Below are positions 49,311 to 61,811 of a stretch of 64,000 nucleotides of DNA, piece after piece. The position numbers and the translations under genes are program-made. Under the pieces are notes generated by a model. It was given only the letters and a program-made list of their open reading frames with translations, ran no database searches and was not told the origin of the DNA. The DNA lies in contig NC_053149.1 in NCBI RefSeq assembly GCF_016808335.1, forward strand, positions 19,564,733 to 19,628,732, given 5' to 3'. The stretch is from Panicum virgatum (taxonomy: Eukaryota > Streptophyta > Magnoliopsida > Poales > Poaceae). Within the stretch, counting starts at the first letter, position 1. Every line of letters starts with the position of its first letter.

Positions 49311-50059
49311 AAAAGAAGTTGCAACTTGTTGACATGAGTATTTTATCAAATTCTATTAAGCCCTTGGGCTGGGGTGTCATAGTTGTGATCTCATCCCCTA
49401 CTAGGATAGGCAATTTGATGTGCTTCGCATTAGCTCACACATAAGTAGGTTGCACCACTGCATACCCATACTCTACCGGTATTGTATGACTAGTCTCTTG
49501 ATCTGAATAGACAATGGCTAATGCGAGCTCATATCACACTCGCAGACATCCAAAAGACTGCACTTAGTTGGCTTTGTCAGTAGATTTATTGTACCCGGCT
49601 TAGGTGATGGACCCTCATTGTACTCCTCGTTGACATGTGATTCTTCCTCGCTGCTACTCTTACGTCCTTCTTGGGGATACACAGACCATCCGGTATGTGC
49701 ACGCCTTCCTCACCTTGCTTGTTCCAACACGTGTAATTCTTTGTGAATTCACACATAATTCCCTTTACCAGTATGCCCTATCGGTAACGGTCTTTAAGCG
49801 ACTGTTACGGATAAGTGTCTTATTCGTAACGGTTGTATTTAACGTTCGTTACAATTAACACTAGTAACGGCCCTTTGCAACACTCGTTACCAGAGATACC
49901 TTATCAGTAATGGCCTTTGTTGTGGCGAGGTCGGATTCGAGCCTGCCAGGTTGTAAGGGTCATTCTTTCGAGACCATTACATATATTGTACTGTGTAACG
50001 GGCTTGATGCGCCCGTTACCAATGCCGTGTTAGCTATTTAAGGTTTTCATGTAGTGGTA

Positions 50060-51877
50060 GATATTATGTTTCTTCAATTTAATAGAAAATTCTTATTTTT
50101 CATCTTATAATCAAATAGGTATTTTAAAAAAATATTGAGGAACGAGCGAAAGAAGTAGCTGCTTTGAAATATTTATCCGTTAAATTAAATCTAACTAAAC
50201 AAAATGATTGTGTGTTCAGTTTTCTTTCTTAATTTCATTAGCCTACAGAATCAAGTAGAATTTGAGTCACAATAAGACTGAGTAATCATCTCAAAATTAT
50301 ATGAAGACTGTAATATATCAATAATTCATTATTATCTTTACACTTTTATATGTCCTAATAAGTTAATAATATTGGTGAGAACAGCAAGCACCAAAATGGT
50401 CATTGTCTCTTTGAATAGCTCGCTGCTGTAGATTATAAGCTCCATATCCACAGCATATATTCTTTGACAACTAAATTTAGTAGTTCTATAAGTTGGTGAA
50501 ACATTAACAAGATCTCATATAGATATTTTTTCTAATTTTATTGTAGTCACAAAGAAACACTTAAACTAACAACAAGATGAGATCCAATCACATATTTGAG
50601 TTGAGTTAACCATGATGAAGCTTTGCGAGATGATTGAAACATATGAGTCAATCAATTTGTAGTCCAAATGTAAGATTTATGATTATCAAAAGATGATGGT
50701 AGCTATCATTGACAAATACTTCGAAAATTCTTAAGGATATAAATTTTTGAAAAACCTAGATATTAAAGTGAGAAATACTGAAAAGGTGAAATAGCGAAGA
50801 CCTAAAGACTAGGAAACTATTTCGTCACAATTTTTAACTTTTACATCTTATTTTGTATCTAGTTTTTCATTATGTAATTGTTGTTCACCGTCATAGGTGG
50901 CACCCTAAATTGGTGACGCTTAAACAACCTTGGTTAGTTTGATAAGAAATTAGTTATTTGTCTTTACTGAAGTGCAATAGCTAGCTTCTGCAAATTCTTA
51001 CAGAGAACTAGTGCCAATCAAAGTGTGATAGCTTGGGTTGGAAACAAAGGATGATTTTGGTTTGATAAGAGAAGCAAAGGGTAATTACTCGGGAAAAACA
51101 AAAAAAAAAGACAGAAAGGGTGATGGATGTCTTCTATTTTAATAGAGGGTGATAGTATTATCACCATCATGTCCATCCTAATGATGGAAGCAAATCAGAT
51201 TCGTGTGGAATCGGATTCAGATAGCACTTTTTACCATATTTTAACTCGAATACAGATACAAGTTCGGATATTCTTGAATATGAATGCAGAACAGAACCTT
51301 TCTGATTCGGATATTTACTCGATACATAAGATAATATTTAGCTATTTTCTTTATGAATTGTTTTAGAATACAAAATTTTTATACATGTACAAACTAATAA
51401 AGTATAATGACATAACAAAGATAGATTGTCAAAATAGCTTATTCACAAATATTTTCGTAAATAAATAATAAACTAGAATTTAAAATATATTTCAATAAAA
51501 ATATAAACAATTTTTATTAATATAAAATAAATAATTATAAATATAATTTTAATAATAAATAGATAAATTAAGAATATTTAGAAGTAAACTTAATCTTCTT
51601 ATACCTTTATTATAAAAAAATAATGACATTGGTTACAGGAAATGAATATGATTTCTGAAATAGTTTTAGCGGAAACGGATATGAATAGTGTCGAATATTG
51701 TTGAATACAGATATTGAATCAGACAGATAAAATCAATGAAAATTAAATTAGGACTACCACATTTAAACATATTAAATTTGAATACAGAAATGAATATTCA
51801 TATTAAACATATATGGATATTAGATATTTCGGATATCCATATTCATATTTGCATCCTTGCAACGCCGTAAAGTCGTA
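50060..51877. other. AT-rich intergenic stretch, no gene seen
   Basis: 1.8 kb of AT-rich sequence without a supported coding region. Around 51200-51850 there are repeated, partly inverted GGATAT/ATATCC and GAATATGAAT motifs, which resemble the body of an old DNA transposon. I could not define its ends. Confidence 0.45.
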
Positions 51878-52139
51878 CTCCATCCGTTTCAAATTATAAG
51901 TCATTCCAAGAATTTTGGAGAGTCAAACCATCTCAAAGTTTGATCAAAATTATAGAGAAAAATATAAAATTTTTTGACATCAAATAGGTATACTGCGAAA
52001 ATATAGCTAATAAAGAATCTAATGATATTTAATTAGTATTATAAATGTTATTATCTTGTTATATAAATTTGGTCAAATTTAAAAAAAAACTTTGAATCTT
52101 CAAGAGTTTTAAAATGACTTATACTTTGGAACAGAGGGG
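51878..52139. mobile_element. Stowaway-type MITE, second copy
   Basis: About 262 bp. It starts CTCCATCCGTTTCAAATTAT, preceded by TA (51876-51877), and ends with the complement of CCCCTCTGTTCCAAAGTATA. The right TA is mutated to TG. The body is the same family as 4980-5239, in reverse orientation. Confidence 0.82.
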
Positions 52140-52193
52140 TGAGATACGTAGAGAGCGCCATTGTGTGCCGTTTAGGGCCAGGCTCGGGGATAA

Positions 52194-52613
52194 GGCTTGC
52201 TCCAACGGAGCCCTCCCCCACCCCATATCGGGGGAGCTATGGGGAAATCGTTTCCAACGGTTCCCCCTATAGCTCCCTCTATATATGGGGGAGTTTCAAC
52301 TTCCTCCATATATAGATTGAGTTTCAACTCCCCCTATATTCTAATCACACTATTTCGTCGCGATATTAATCCGGTTTGAGCCCCTAACATGATAATAATA
52401 TGTATTATGATAATACAAATACTGTATGATTTTTTTAAATTCAAAAATAATAAAAAATAGTTAGTTAATGAGTGATAATATATAGGGGGAATAGATATGG
52501 GGGAATGGTTGGAGAGAAGAAATTATAGGGGAAGGAATTTTTTGGAAGGAGATAATAAAATATAATAAACAGTACGTTTGGGGGAGTTGGACGGGGAATG
52601 GTCGGAGATAGCC
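52194..52613. mobile_element. Tourist-like MITE abutting the FAM192A-like gene
   Basis: 420 bp, with a perfect TSD TAA (52191-52193 and 52614-52616). Imperfect termini are GGCTTGCTCCAACGG and the complement of GGCTATCTCCGACC. A TATA-like CTCTATATATGG lies near 52277. It ends 52 bp before the ATG of the next gene. Confidence 0.78.
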
Positions 52614-52665
52614 TAACAAGCAGCCGACCCGGAGACGCGAGTGAAAAAAAAACAGCGGCGGAGCA

Positions 52666-55600
52666 ATGGCCGGGCAGGAGACGACACCGAGCTCGAAAGC
52701 AGCGGCGCCGCCGGCGACCATCGGCCTCGTCAACTTCATCTCCGAGGAACAGGCAAGGCACCGACCACTCCCTTCAGCCTCCTCGCCCCTCTCGCTCCCC
52801 ACTCGCCTACCGCCAGCCCTAGCAAGTAGAATAGCAATTCACAAAACCTAGGAAGAAATCTCGCTGAAATTTGTGGGGGAAGCGCTGAGATTTGGTGGTT
52901 GTCGAAAATCGCAGCTCGATGAGGTGAAGCGGACGCGAGGGGAGCGGGTGGAGGACGGCACCGCGCAGCGGGACAAACCCCTCTTCCAGGTGAGCTCGCC
53001 CCTCTTAACCCTTTGGAGTTTGGACCCGCTTTTGCAGCTAATGTGTCTTCTCGTGTCTCCCTCCCCTTTGCAGATTCTTCAGGAGAACAAGGAGAAGAAG
53101 GATGCGGAGTTCAACGAGCGCTTCAAACACAGTATGTCTGCTATTCATATGCCCTGATACCATCTATGGTCTGTCTGTGTTTGCGCAATGTGGACACAGT
53201 TTGTCATTTGGATTTAGGTGGAGTTTGTTAGTTATAATCTTCATGAGAATGCAGCCACCAAGAAATTGGACAATTACGTGTGATTCTGCCATGCTTTGTG
53301 GCAGCTAAAGCATCACCTGTAGGAGCCAAATGCTTACTGGTCACTGAAGCATGTGAGTAGTAGTAGTATGACTAAACATTGCAGCTCAACTGTTTTTCTT
53401 GACTTTAGTAATAGAGGATTCTGTCCTTGTTCTAGTGGGGATTAATTGGAAGAAAGTTTGCAGCTCTGCTTAACTTTTCTAACCTGCTATTCACCTGTCC
53501 ATTGCTATTCTGTTCCTGCCTGGGTAAAACGAGTGAAGTGTAGGGAACATGAACACTAAAATTTTGAAGGTTGATTGAAATTTGTCTCTTATTTTGATAT
53601 TATCGCTATCTATTCTACCTAGGACCTCCAAAAGCTTTGGATGAGGATGAGACAGAGTTTCTTGAAAAATTGGCATCGGTAAGCATTTAATGTAACATAG
53701 ATTGCTTAGAAATTCAGTTGAAGCTCCAAAACAAAACTGCATGTTTCTACCTTGTCTACATATCACTAAGCTGAAATATTTAACAACAGTAGGATTGTAT
53801 AGCTGAAATATTTAAAAACAGTAGGATTGTATTTTTCCATGCTTCCTGATGTATTTTTATGTGTACACCTGCTTAAGGGAACTTCCCCCCAGCCCTTATT
53901 GCCACCTACTAGGAGCACAACATTGGGGTGTGGACGGCTGCTGTGTAGAGAAACACCATTTGTTCATTTATAAGATATTAAAGGATTTAATAGAGTATTG
54001 TTATCCTGATCTTTGTATTGCTCTGTCACTCTTCATTCCCCTTTCATTTATGAGGGGTAAATACTAAAAACCTTCAAATCAGAAGCCTTCCGAACTTGCA
54101 GGAACAAAGTTTAACATAGTATAATAATGATAGTTTCTAATGTGACTAAAACTAGACTACAGTGCTATAGTTAATGAAAAGGCAGTGACTACTTGAGCTG
54201 CTGGGAATACTATTGTGATTATGTCTTGTGTCATCCCAGGTTCCTAATAGGGCAATTGCCAATTGATAGTAGTAACCTTGTGGATATTCTATATTAGGAG
54301 AGGCTTCCCAATCGCACTGGATCAGGGTGAGAGGATAAGAGGATTTGGGCAAACTAGGGCTCTTGAGACTTGAGAGGGGAGTGGTTTGGTGAGGCTAGAC
54401 TGAATGTTCAGTAGGCGGGCAAGATTGTCCTCCCATGTTCCTATATTTTTTTCCATTTTGATTTTATGAATTACTTTTGAGGTCTTGAAGTAACAATTCA
54501 AAACTGATGGACTGAGTAGTGGCGGATGGAAGGTAAATGAGTCAATTTCAGTGGCAATTCGTTCTTTGATAATTGCAAATTCGAGCCAATGGGCTGAAGT
54601 AGTGCGAAATTGCAATTTCCATATTATTTACTACTTTGGTTAACATTATGAGAAACATGAACTGTATTATTCATGTTCTGAAAAGGAATTCCAGGTGAGT
54701 ATGCTAAGGGGGGACAAAAACATATACGTGCTTTTATTTTCCTCTTGATGAGGATCAGTGTTTGTTATCCATGAATCGTGAAAATAATCTGCCCATGGTG
54801 TATATTGCATCAAAATTATTGGGTGTAAGAAAACAATCTGAAACCTAATTTTTGGTTAGCCTGTTTATGACCTTCATAGTTAGTACGCATTTACTATGTG
54901 AATACATAAAAATTTCAGATGTAAACATATTGGGTCATAAGTATATTAGCTTTATTTGCAACATCTCAGTTCCTTGTTTCATGTTACTTCGGTGCAGTCA
55001 AGGAGGGAATATGAACAGCAAGTGGCCAATGAAGAAGCGGAACAACTCCGCAGTTTCCATGTGAGTAACATCTAAATGTAGTAGACTAGTAGAATAGAAC
55101 AGCACATTGTGGAGCTTCTAGATGCTCCATAGTGCTACTTCTTAGTTTTATCTTAAGCTACTTCCTCTGATTTCAAATATGTCCATTACAGTCTCCAATA
55201 CGACACTTTGACTAACAATATCTAAGAAACATATTATTCTATGTAGAAAGAGTTATATATCATGAAATGTACTGTGATGAATCTAGTAATGTCCTCTTTT
55301 AGAAATTGATGGTCAAAGCCAAAAGCTTGATTAGGGCAATCGTAAATGGACTTGTATTTGGGATGCAAGATAGTAGTAAATTTCAGTAATTGTTTGTATA
55401 CTACGAGACTATTCACATCTGTTCTCATATACCAGGCAAAGTTCACATTACTGACTTATAAGTGTTTTTCTTTTCAGGAGGCTGTGGCTGCCCGATCCAA
55501 TATTGTTCATGAACTGGAGACTCCTACAGTCTCTAGACCAGAGGTATGTTGGAATATACAAATGCAAAAGTAGAATTGTGTTACTTGCGATCTTGTCATA

Positions 55601-56019
55601 GTTTTAAGATGGGATGAACAAAATATACATGTAACACATTGTGCTCCTCTTCTCTCTGTGCAAGTTTTTTAGTTACATTCCTCATCATGTTGATATAAAT
55701 GGAGCATCATGATACGTGTTTCACAAATCTGTCTTGCTGAGCCTGAGCTATGCATGTGACTACTACTCTTTAGGAGAGCAGGCCTAAGCCACCTACGAAG
55801 AGGAACCAGCCTCTCCTGAAAAATGTAATAATTTCTGTGAAGCCGCAAGCCAAGAAAGCAAAGGTTGATGCGGAAGCTAAGCCTGCACCCAAGGAGCAGC
55901 GGTCTTCGAGTGGTGATGACGCTGACCAAAAGCTACCATTGGATGCCACCAAGGTCACGCTGGGCTCTCTGGTGGCTTATGATGATGACGATGACGAAAG
56001 TGGTGACGACCAAGATTGA
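52666..56019 (+). CDS. FAM192A/NIP30 N-terminal domain protein
   Basis: Nuclear protein family sharing the FAM192A/Fyv6 N-terminal domain. In animals FAM192A (PIP30) binds the PA28-gamma proteasome activator; the plant role is not known to me. Exons: 52666-52752, 52915-52989, 53074-53131, 53623-53678, 54998-55060, 55478-55543, 55774-56019. Sum 651 nt, 216 aa, no stops. The domain is recognised by GLVNFISEEQ, DKPLFQILQENKEKKDAEF and ALDEDETEFLEKL. The middle is a charged helical region (REYEQQVANEEAEQLRSF). The C-terminus has a Lys/Pro-rich segment (PPTKRNQ, KPQAKKAK), likely a nuclear signal, and ends in an acidic DDDDDESGDDQD tail. Intron 1 uses a GC donor (CAG|GCAAGG). The start is the first ATG in frame with good context. 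Confidence 0.88.
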
Positions 56020-56525
56020 CAGCGTTTTTCTAGAAATCAGGTTTGGATACCACAAGCTCATAGGAAGAAATGCAATGGACGCGTGGAGCAGCTGCAGCCT
56101 GTCAGGTTTGCTCGACCAGAGGCGAAATGGGCTTTCTCAGGTTGCCCCTATTCACAGGAAGGATCTGCTGAAATTTTCTTGTACGAAGGTTACGCAGACT
56201 GTTTGATTTGAACATGTGCTGACTAATGAACTCTGTAGCATAGGATTTCTGTTTTTGTAAACCGAATTCTGTAGCAAGTAGTTGCATTTATCTGGTCAGC
56301 CAGCATTTTCTCCATGGATTGGTGATTAATTAGGTTAAGCTAACTAATTCAGTGGCTGCGTATATCAACCAGATCGGAACACGTGGCTATCTACCAGATT
56401 GGAACATGTAGCAACTAGCAAGAAAAAAAGAAAGATGTATTTTTTTTCGCCACCTCTATATATCTCCGGTGAAAACGGTGCCTCGTTTTGGAACCAAGTT
56501 GACGAAAATGACAGAAATAGGCCAT
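56020..56525. other. 3' flank of the FAM192A-like gene
   Basis: Contains the probable 3' UTR. No further gene or element is recognised before the MITE at 56526. Confidence 0.5.
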
Positions 56526-56854
56526 GGCCGTGTTTAGTTACAAAAATCAAAATTCCAAAAAAAAATTCCGGCACCTAGACTTAAATCTAGACGAAATAAA
56601 AAACGCATTGCGACTGCTGTCTGTAAATGGCGAGACGAATCTAATGAACCTAATTAGGCTGTAATTAGATGCTAAATTGTTACAGTAATGCTGCATTAAA
56701 TAATCTCTAATGACGGATTAATTAGGCTCATTAGATTCGTCTCGTAATTTACATACGAGTTTTGTAATTATTTTTGTGATTAGTTTATGTTTAGTATTTT
56801 AAATGTAGAAAGATGCATTTTCAAAAACTTTACAACGCGCAACTAAACACGGCC
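56526..56854. mobile_element. Tourist-like MITE
   Basis: About 329 bp. Termini GGCCGTGTTTAGTT and its complement AACTAAACACGGCC; the interior foldback arm AGACGAATCTAATGAACC pairs with GGCTCATTAGATTCGTCT. The TSD is ambiguous by one base (CAT/ATG). It is the same family as 38596-38933. Confidence 0.83.
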
Positions 56855-56856
56855 AT

Positions 56857-57210
56857 GCGTTTAGATCTTTACCCGTAAACTCCGTAAACACAAAAAAACA
56901 TCACATCGAATGTTGGGACACATGCATGGAGTACTAAATGAAGTCTATTTACAAAACTTTTTGCATGGATAGACTGTAAATCGCGAGATGAATCTAATGA
57001 ACCTACTTAATCTATGATTTGCAATAGTGATACTACATTAACTATCCACTAATTATGGATTAATCATAGATTAATTAGTATTATTAGATTCGTCTCGCGA
57101 TTTACAATCCATCTATATAAAAAGTTTTATAAATAGACTTCATTTAGTACTTCAAATTAGTAAGATTTCAACTAAGATTCCAACGTAAAATTTTTACACG
57201 TAAAGAACAA
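56857..57210. mobile_element. related foldback MITE, directly adjacent
   Basis: A second foldback element of about 350 bp. The GCGAGATGAATCTAATGAACC arm pairs with TTAGATTCGTCTCGCGATTT. The ends (GCGTTTAGATCTTTACCCG and a degenerate complement) are less certain. It starts within a few bases of the end of the previous MITE. Confidence 0.65.
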
Positions 57211-58871
57211 CCCATCGGTTTCCTGTCAGAAATTTGACAAGTGAGAGGATGTACTACATGGCCTGCTGCCGCTGGAATGCTGGATGTACGAGCAGGACAA
57301 GTCGAGACGATGGTTTGGTGAGCTGCTGCTCCTGTGTGTGTGTGCAGTACGCGTTGTACTGACGAGGCCAGGACGCCAGGTCCGCCCGCGCCTGCTGTGC
57401 TGTGTACTCCACTCCAAAGCTCCAGGCGCGTTGTTGTACTGACGGGCGCCACTCGTTGCTTCATTGGAATTGCAAGACTAGCAAGCAGTACTGTACTGCA
57501 CCGAGACGGGAAGCCAGCGTTCCGCTGTTTATATATATATAGATCTCCGATTAGGGTTCTCATTAGCGTCGATTGCAGCAGGTTGCCAGGTTTGGGCGTT
57601 TGGTTTGGTGTGCAGGTTATGTGCAAAGGGGAGAGGGACAGAGGGTGAAGGTGGTCTGGATTGGAGACAGGGATGAGGCAGAGCATGGGATGGGGCCATC
57701 AACAAAAAAAAAACGTTTCTTCCACTGCGAAAACATGCTTGTTCGCTTGCCTGCGAAATAGGGGAGGCAGTTGTGAGAGGTTCTTCATCAGGCACACAAA
57801 AGGTTGAGAGCTCCGCTGGTGTTGTTGCTCCCTCCCCTGCACTGCCTCTTCCCTGGCTCCCCCATCACGTCCGGCCCATCCCTCCCTCTATATCGATGCC
57901 CTTTTGTTTATTTTTGCCTGCTTATTATTATTATCTTTTCATAGTACATGTAGTAATTTTGTTTTTTTTTCAAATTGGACTGGCTATCACATTTGTTATT
58001 TGTATCGGTCAAAGTAGCCCGAAGATGTTTTTAACTCAATCTACTTTCCACTTTCTTCCTCCCGGGGATGTTCAGACAAAACCTATGACTTCGTGTATTC
58101 TTCTAGTGGACTCTATTTACGTTGTACTTGAAACTGTTTTTAGTACAGATCCGGGGGGACGCCAGTCCGACGGAGTGTGGACAAGAAGCCAGCGACACCT
58201 TCAAGATTACTCTGAACAAGGCCATTGGCAAGGACAAAGAAATGCCTATTAGATGCTAATTCTTAGTTACATTTCAAAATTTGTTTTTTTTCATGTATCA
58301 GTTTCCTCTCTATATACTCCTACATATGTAATCTAGTAAGGAGTAGTGAAGGTTCCAGAGATTCCCAAACACTTCATGGTGTCAGAGCGAGGCTGGGCGA
58401 CGGTGATGCCGGCCGTTGCGCCAAGCTCGCCGTGGTGAGAGCAGGTGGTGCTGCACGTGAGGTGGTGTGTCCGTGAGCATTGGAAGGGTGCAGCCGGAGG
58501 AGCATACAGCGGTAGAGCTGGTTGGAGTTGGCGAGGTGAGATCCCAAATCGAGTTTTGGTTGGGTGCTATCGTGCTCTATCAGATGGGATTTCGTGAGAA
58601 ATCAGCAAGGATTTGAAGCTGCTTGGTGCTATTGTGCTCCTTCAGTTGGAAGGATTTTGTGAGGAATCGATATTTATCTCCTCTGTTGGAGAAGACATCA
58701 TCACTCTGTCTCTTCCTGCATCACGTGGTCATATGGTTGTTGACATTTTATTTTGTGCTGGGTGTCACAACATTTATTTTATTCTGTTTGGGTCATCATC
58801 TAGTGCACGCTGGCCATTTTATTCTAATCCGTATCTGTTCCTATGGCAAGTAGTGTCAATAACTTTAGATC
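57211..58871. other. intergenic, possible copia LTR edge, no gene seen
   Basis: No supported gene. A TATA-like TTTATATATATATAG lies at about 57528. Near 58370, CACTTCATGGTGTCAGAGCG looks like an LTR end followed by an initiator-Met primer binding site, so part of 58000-58379 may be an old copia LTR. The short frame ending DTFKITLNKAIGKDKE at about 58250 was not recognised. Confidence 0.4.
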
Positions 58872-61740
58872 ATGGAAAATCCTTTGTTGGTATATGAGAC
58901 GTTTGAATTCAGATAAAAAATAGGATGCTATTCGTGATAAAATAGCTGAGTCAAATTGTGATATTATTTGCTTACAAGAAACCAAGAAAGAAACCTTTGA
59001 TCGATAGTTTATCAAAAAAATTTGCCTACCTCACTTTGATGCTTTTGAATTCTTGTCATCAAATGGTGCATCGGAAGGGGTGATCACCATATGGAAATCA
59101 CACTTGTTTCAAGGTAGCCTGGCTTTCAGCAATGAGTTTGGCATTTATGTGGAGTTCACTTCAAATCATAGGGCACTAATTGGCTCCTGACCAATGTTTA
59201 TGGTCCCTATACACCATCTGAAAAGCAACAATTCACCATATGTTTAAAATCCATTCAAATGCCTGATGATTTCCCTTGGCTTCTCGTTGGTGACTTCAAC
59301 CTCATGAGATCCCCAGAAAATAGAAATAGACCAGGTGATGACAACTCCGAAATGCTTCTTTTTAATGAAGCTATTAGTGGGGTTGTTGAATTACCCCTCC
59401 AAAGAAGAAAGTTCACTTGGACTAACAAGCAGGATCCTCTTCTTCTCAAAAGGCTAGATTAGTTCTTCACTTCCAATGATTGGAATTCCACCTTTCCTGA
59501 AACTTCAGTTTCCACACTCACTATGAAAACTTCTAATCATGTTCCATGCCTTATGATAGCTGGAACAAATATCCCAAAAGGAGGCATTTTTAGATTTGAA
59601 AATTATCTGATGGAGCATGATCACTTTTATGGATGTGGTTCTTCATGCATGATCACTTCCCACATATCAGTGTGACATGGAAAAGGTGATCACAACAAAA
59701 TTTAAAAACTGAAGGGAGTCAATTAAATATGGCAAGCACATCTGTCAAGTCTCAAAGCCAATATTGTCAATGTTAAGATTGTCTTAGCTTTCCTCAACCT
59801 TTTGGAAGAATTCAGAGATCTGACAGTTGTAGAACAGAACTTCAGAAAATCATTGGAAGACAAATTGCTTTTTCTGTTGAAACAGCAAAGAATTTACTAG
59901 AAACAACGTGGCATTGTGAAATGGGTGACTGATGGTGATGCTGACACCAAGTTCTTTCATGCCAATACCACCATCAAACACAGAAGAAATTTGATTACTT
60001 CTCTAGTTTACCAGAATGGCACCCCCCCCCAATTTGCACACCATCTGAAGGCCAACATTCTCTGGGATGCTTACAAGGATAGGCTTGGCAAATCTGAATT
60101 TTAGTCTATGGAATTTGATCTAAATGAACTTCTCCTGGCTTCCTATGAATTGAATTGTTTAGAAGACCCTTTCACAAATGAGAAAATTGATAAAAATCAT
60201 TCATAATTTGCCATCTGATAAAATCCCCAGGCCCAGATGGTTTCAACACAGGCTTTGTTGAAAGATGCTGGCCAGTTCTCAAGCAAGATTTCTACAATCT
60301 TTGTCATGCATTTCACATTGGAAATTTAAGCCTTCAAAGCATAAATGGATCCTTTATTGTTTTGATCCCCAAAAGTGATGGTGCATCCTCTGCCTTAGAT
60401 TTTAGACCAATCTCCCTGCTAAACACCTCCATGAAAATTATCATTAAGCTCCTGGCAAATAGACTCTAGTCAATCATTCAGTCTCTAATTCACAAGAACC
60501 AGTACGGTTTTATCCAATCAAGAACAATTCACGATTGTCTTGTTTGGGCCTTGGAATTTCTGCATATTTGTCACAAATCTCAAAAGGAACTTATCATTCT
60601 TAAGCTAGATTTTAAAAAAGCTTTTTACAAAGTAGAGCATCAAGCTATGATTGATATTATGATACACAAAGATTTTGGTCCCAAATGGTTATAGTGGATG
60701 AAACTCATCTTCTCCACAGGCAAATCATCAATTCTTTTAAATGGAGTCACTGGGATAACAATTCATTGTAGAGGAGGGGTACGCCAAGGAGATCACCTCT
60801 CGCCACTTCTGTTCATTCTTACAGCAGATCTCTTTCAGAGTGTGCTCAACCATGAAAAGGATTTGGGTCATAGTCACCTTCCCATCCCTCTACAATTTTC
60901 TCAAGACTTCCTAGTCCAATATACAGATGACACAATTATCTTTATGGAGGGTAATGATTTACAACTCAATCATCTTAAAGCAGTCTCGCAGACCTTTTTC
61001 TGTCTCTACTGGTTTAAAAGTTAATTACTCAGTCCATGTTAGTCCCTATAAATTTGACAGATGACAGGGCTTCATCTCTGGCACTGTCATTTGGCTGCTC
61101 CATTGGCACTCTACCATTTACCTATTTGGGTATTCCATTGGGACTAACCAAACCAAAGTTGATTTTCTTCCTTTGATGAACAGATGTGAAAGAAGGCTGA
61201 CCTGTACATCTGCAGTGCTCTCACATACTGGCAAATTGGAGGTCACCAATGCCATCTTCATAGCTCTTCCTATGTATTTGATGAGCACATCAGTTTACAT
61301 AAGACAGTAATTAAGCAAATAGATGCTTATTACAGAAAACAGTGTCTTTGGAGAGGGTCTGACATCAATGCAAGAAAACCTCCTAAAGCAGCTTGGGAGA
61401 TGGTTTGTTTGCCAAAAGATGAAGGTGATTTGGGTGTTAATCTAAGGACACAAAATGATGCCCTTATCCTTAAGAATCTCCACAAAATTTTCAATCGAAT
61501 GGATATTCCCTAGGTTCATCTTGTTTGGGAGATGTACTATAGCAATGGTACATTACCATCTGTCCAGAAAAAAGGCTCATTTTGGTGGAGATATATTCTC
61601 AAATTGCTCGATTCTTTCAACGGTATGTCCATGGTCAACTTTCAAGATGGTGCCAGCTGTCTCTTCTGGGAGGATCTCTGACTGTACAAAGTCCCAAAAC
61701 ATAGTTACCCTGAAATATCTATTATGCTTGCTTCATACCT
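58872..61740 (+). mobile_element. L1-type LINE, degenerate
   Basis: ORF2 remnants in order: endonuclease from 58872 (WKILCWYMRRLNSD, CDIICLQETKKE, LLVGDFNLM), then RT from about 60230 (FRPISLLNTS, ILKLDFKKAF, GVRQGDHLSPLLF, YTDDTIIF). A C-terminal RT zinc-binding-like region lies around 61580-61680 (FWWRYILKLLDSF, CLFWEDLW). Many stops and frameshifts make it dead; for example, stops at 58919 and 59008 disrupt the endonuclease. The 3' end is truncated or obscured by the LTR sequence that follows. No TSD was found. Confidence 0.9.
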
Positions 61741-61811
61741 TTGGATGTCATGGTATACCTTAGTCCTTTCTCCTTCACTCGAGGATGAGCAAAGGCTAAG
61801 TGTGAGGGTAT

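Larger units (their letters stand above)
48398..49381 (-). mobile_element. Cassandra TRIM retrotransposon, nested in CACTA
   Basis: 984 bp, with LTRs at 49381-49108 (5') and 48678-48398 (3'), both similar in length (274 and 281 bp). The 5-bp TSD is GTTGT (48393-48397 and 49382-49386). On the minus strand a primer binding site TGGTACCAGAGCC (49105-49093) follows the 5' LTR, and a purine tract (AAGGGGGGTGAGGA) precedes the 3' LTR. The internal region is about 430 bp with no coding capacity. Each LTR contains 5S rRNA-like sequence in sense with the element, which defines Cassandra among TRIM families. It is trans-dependent by nature. Confidence 0.93.
45903..50056. mobile_element. CACTA element with Ulp1-like fragment
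   Basis: The termini are CACTACGTGAGAAC and the complement of CACTACATGAAAAC. The 3-bp TSD is GTA (45900-45902 and 50057-50059). Many GTAACGG/CCGTTAC units fill both subterminal regions (about 45950-46450 and 49780-50030), as expected for CACTA. The interior carries a minus-strand Ulp1-like fragment and a nested Cassandra element at 48398-49381. No TNP2-type transposase was found, so it is non-autonomous. Confidence 0.9.

Noticed and set aside
57528..57760. Possible promoter and gene start after TTTATATATATATAG
   Set aside because: No open frame, splice signals or protein family follow the TATA-like sequence.
58178..58255. Short frame ending DTFKITLNKAIGKDKE
   Set aside because: Not recognised as a known protein, with no clear start or splice context.
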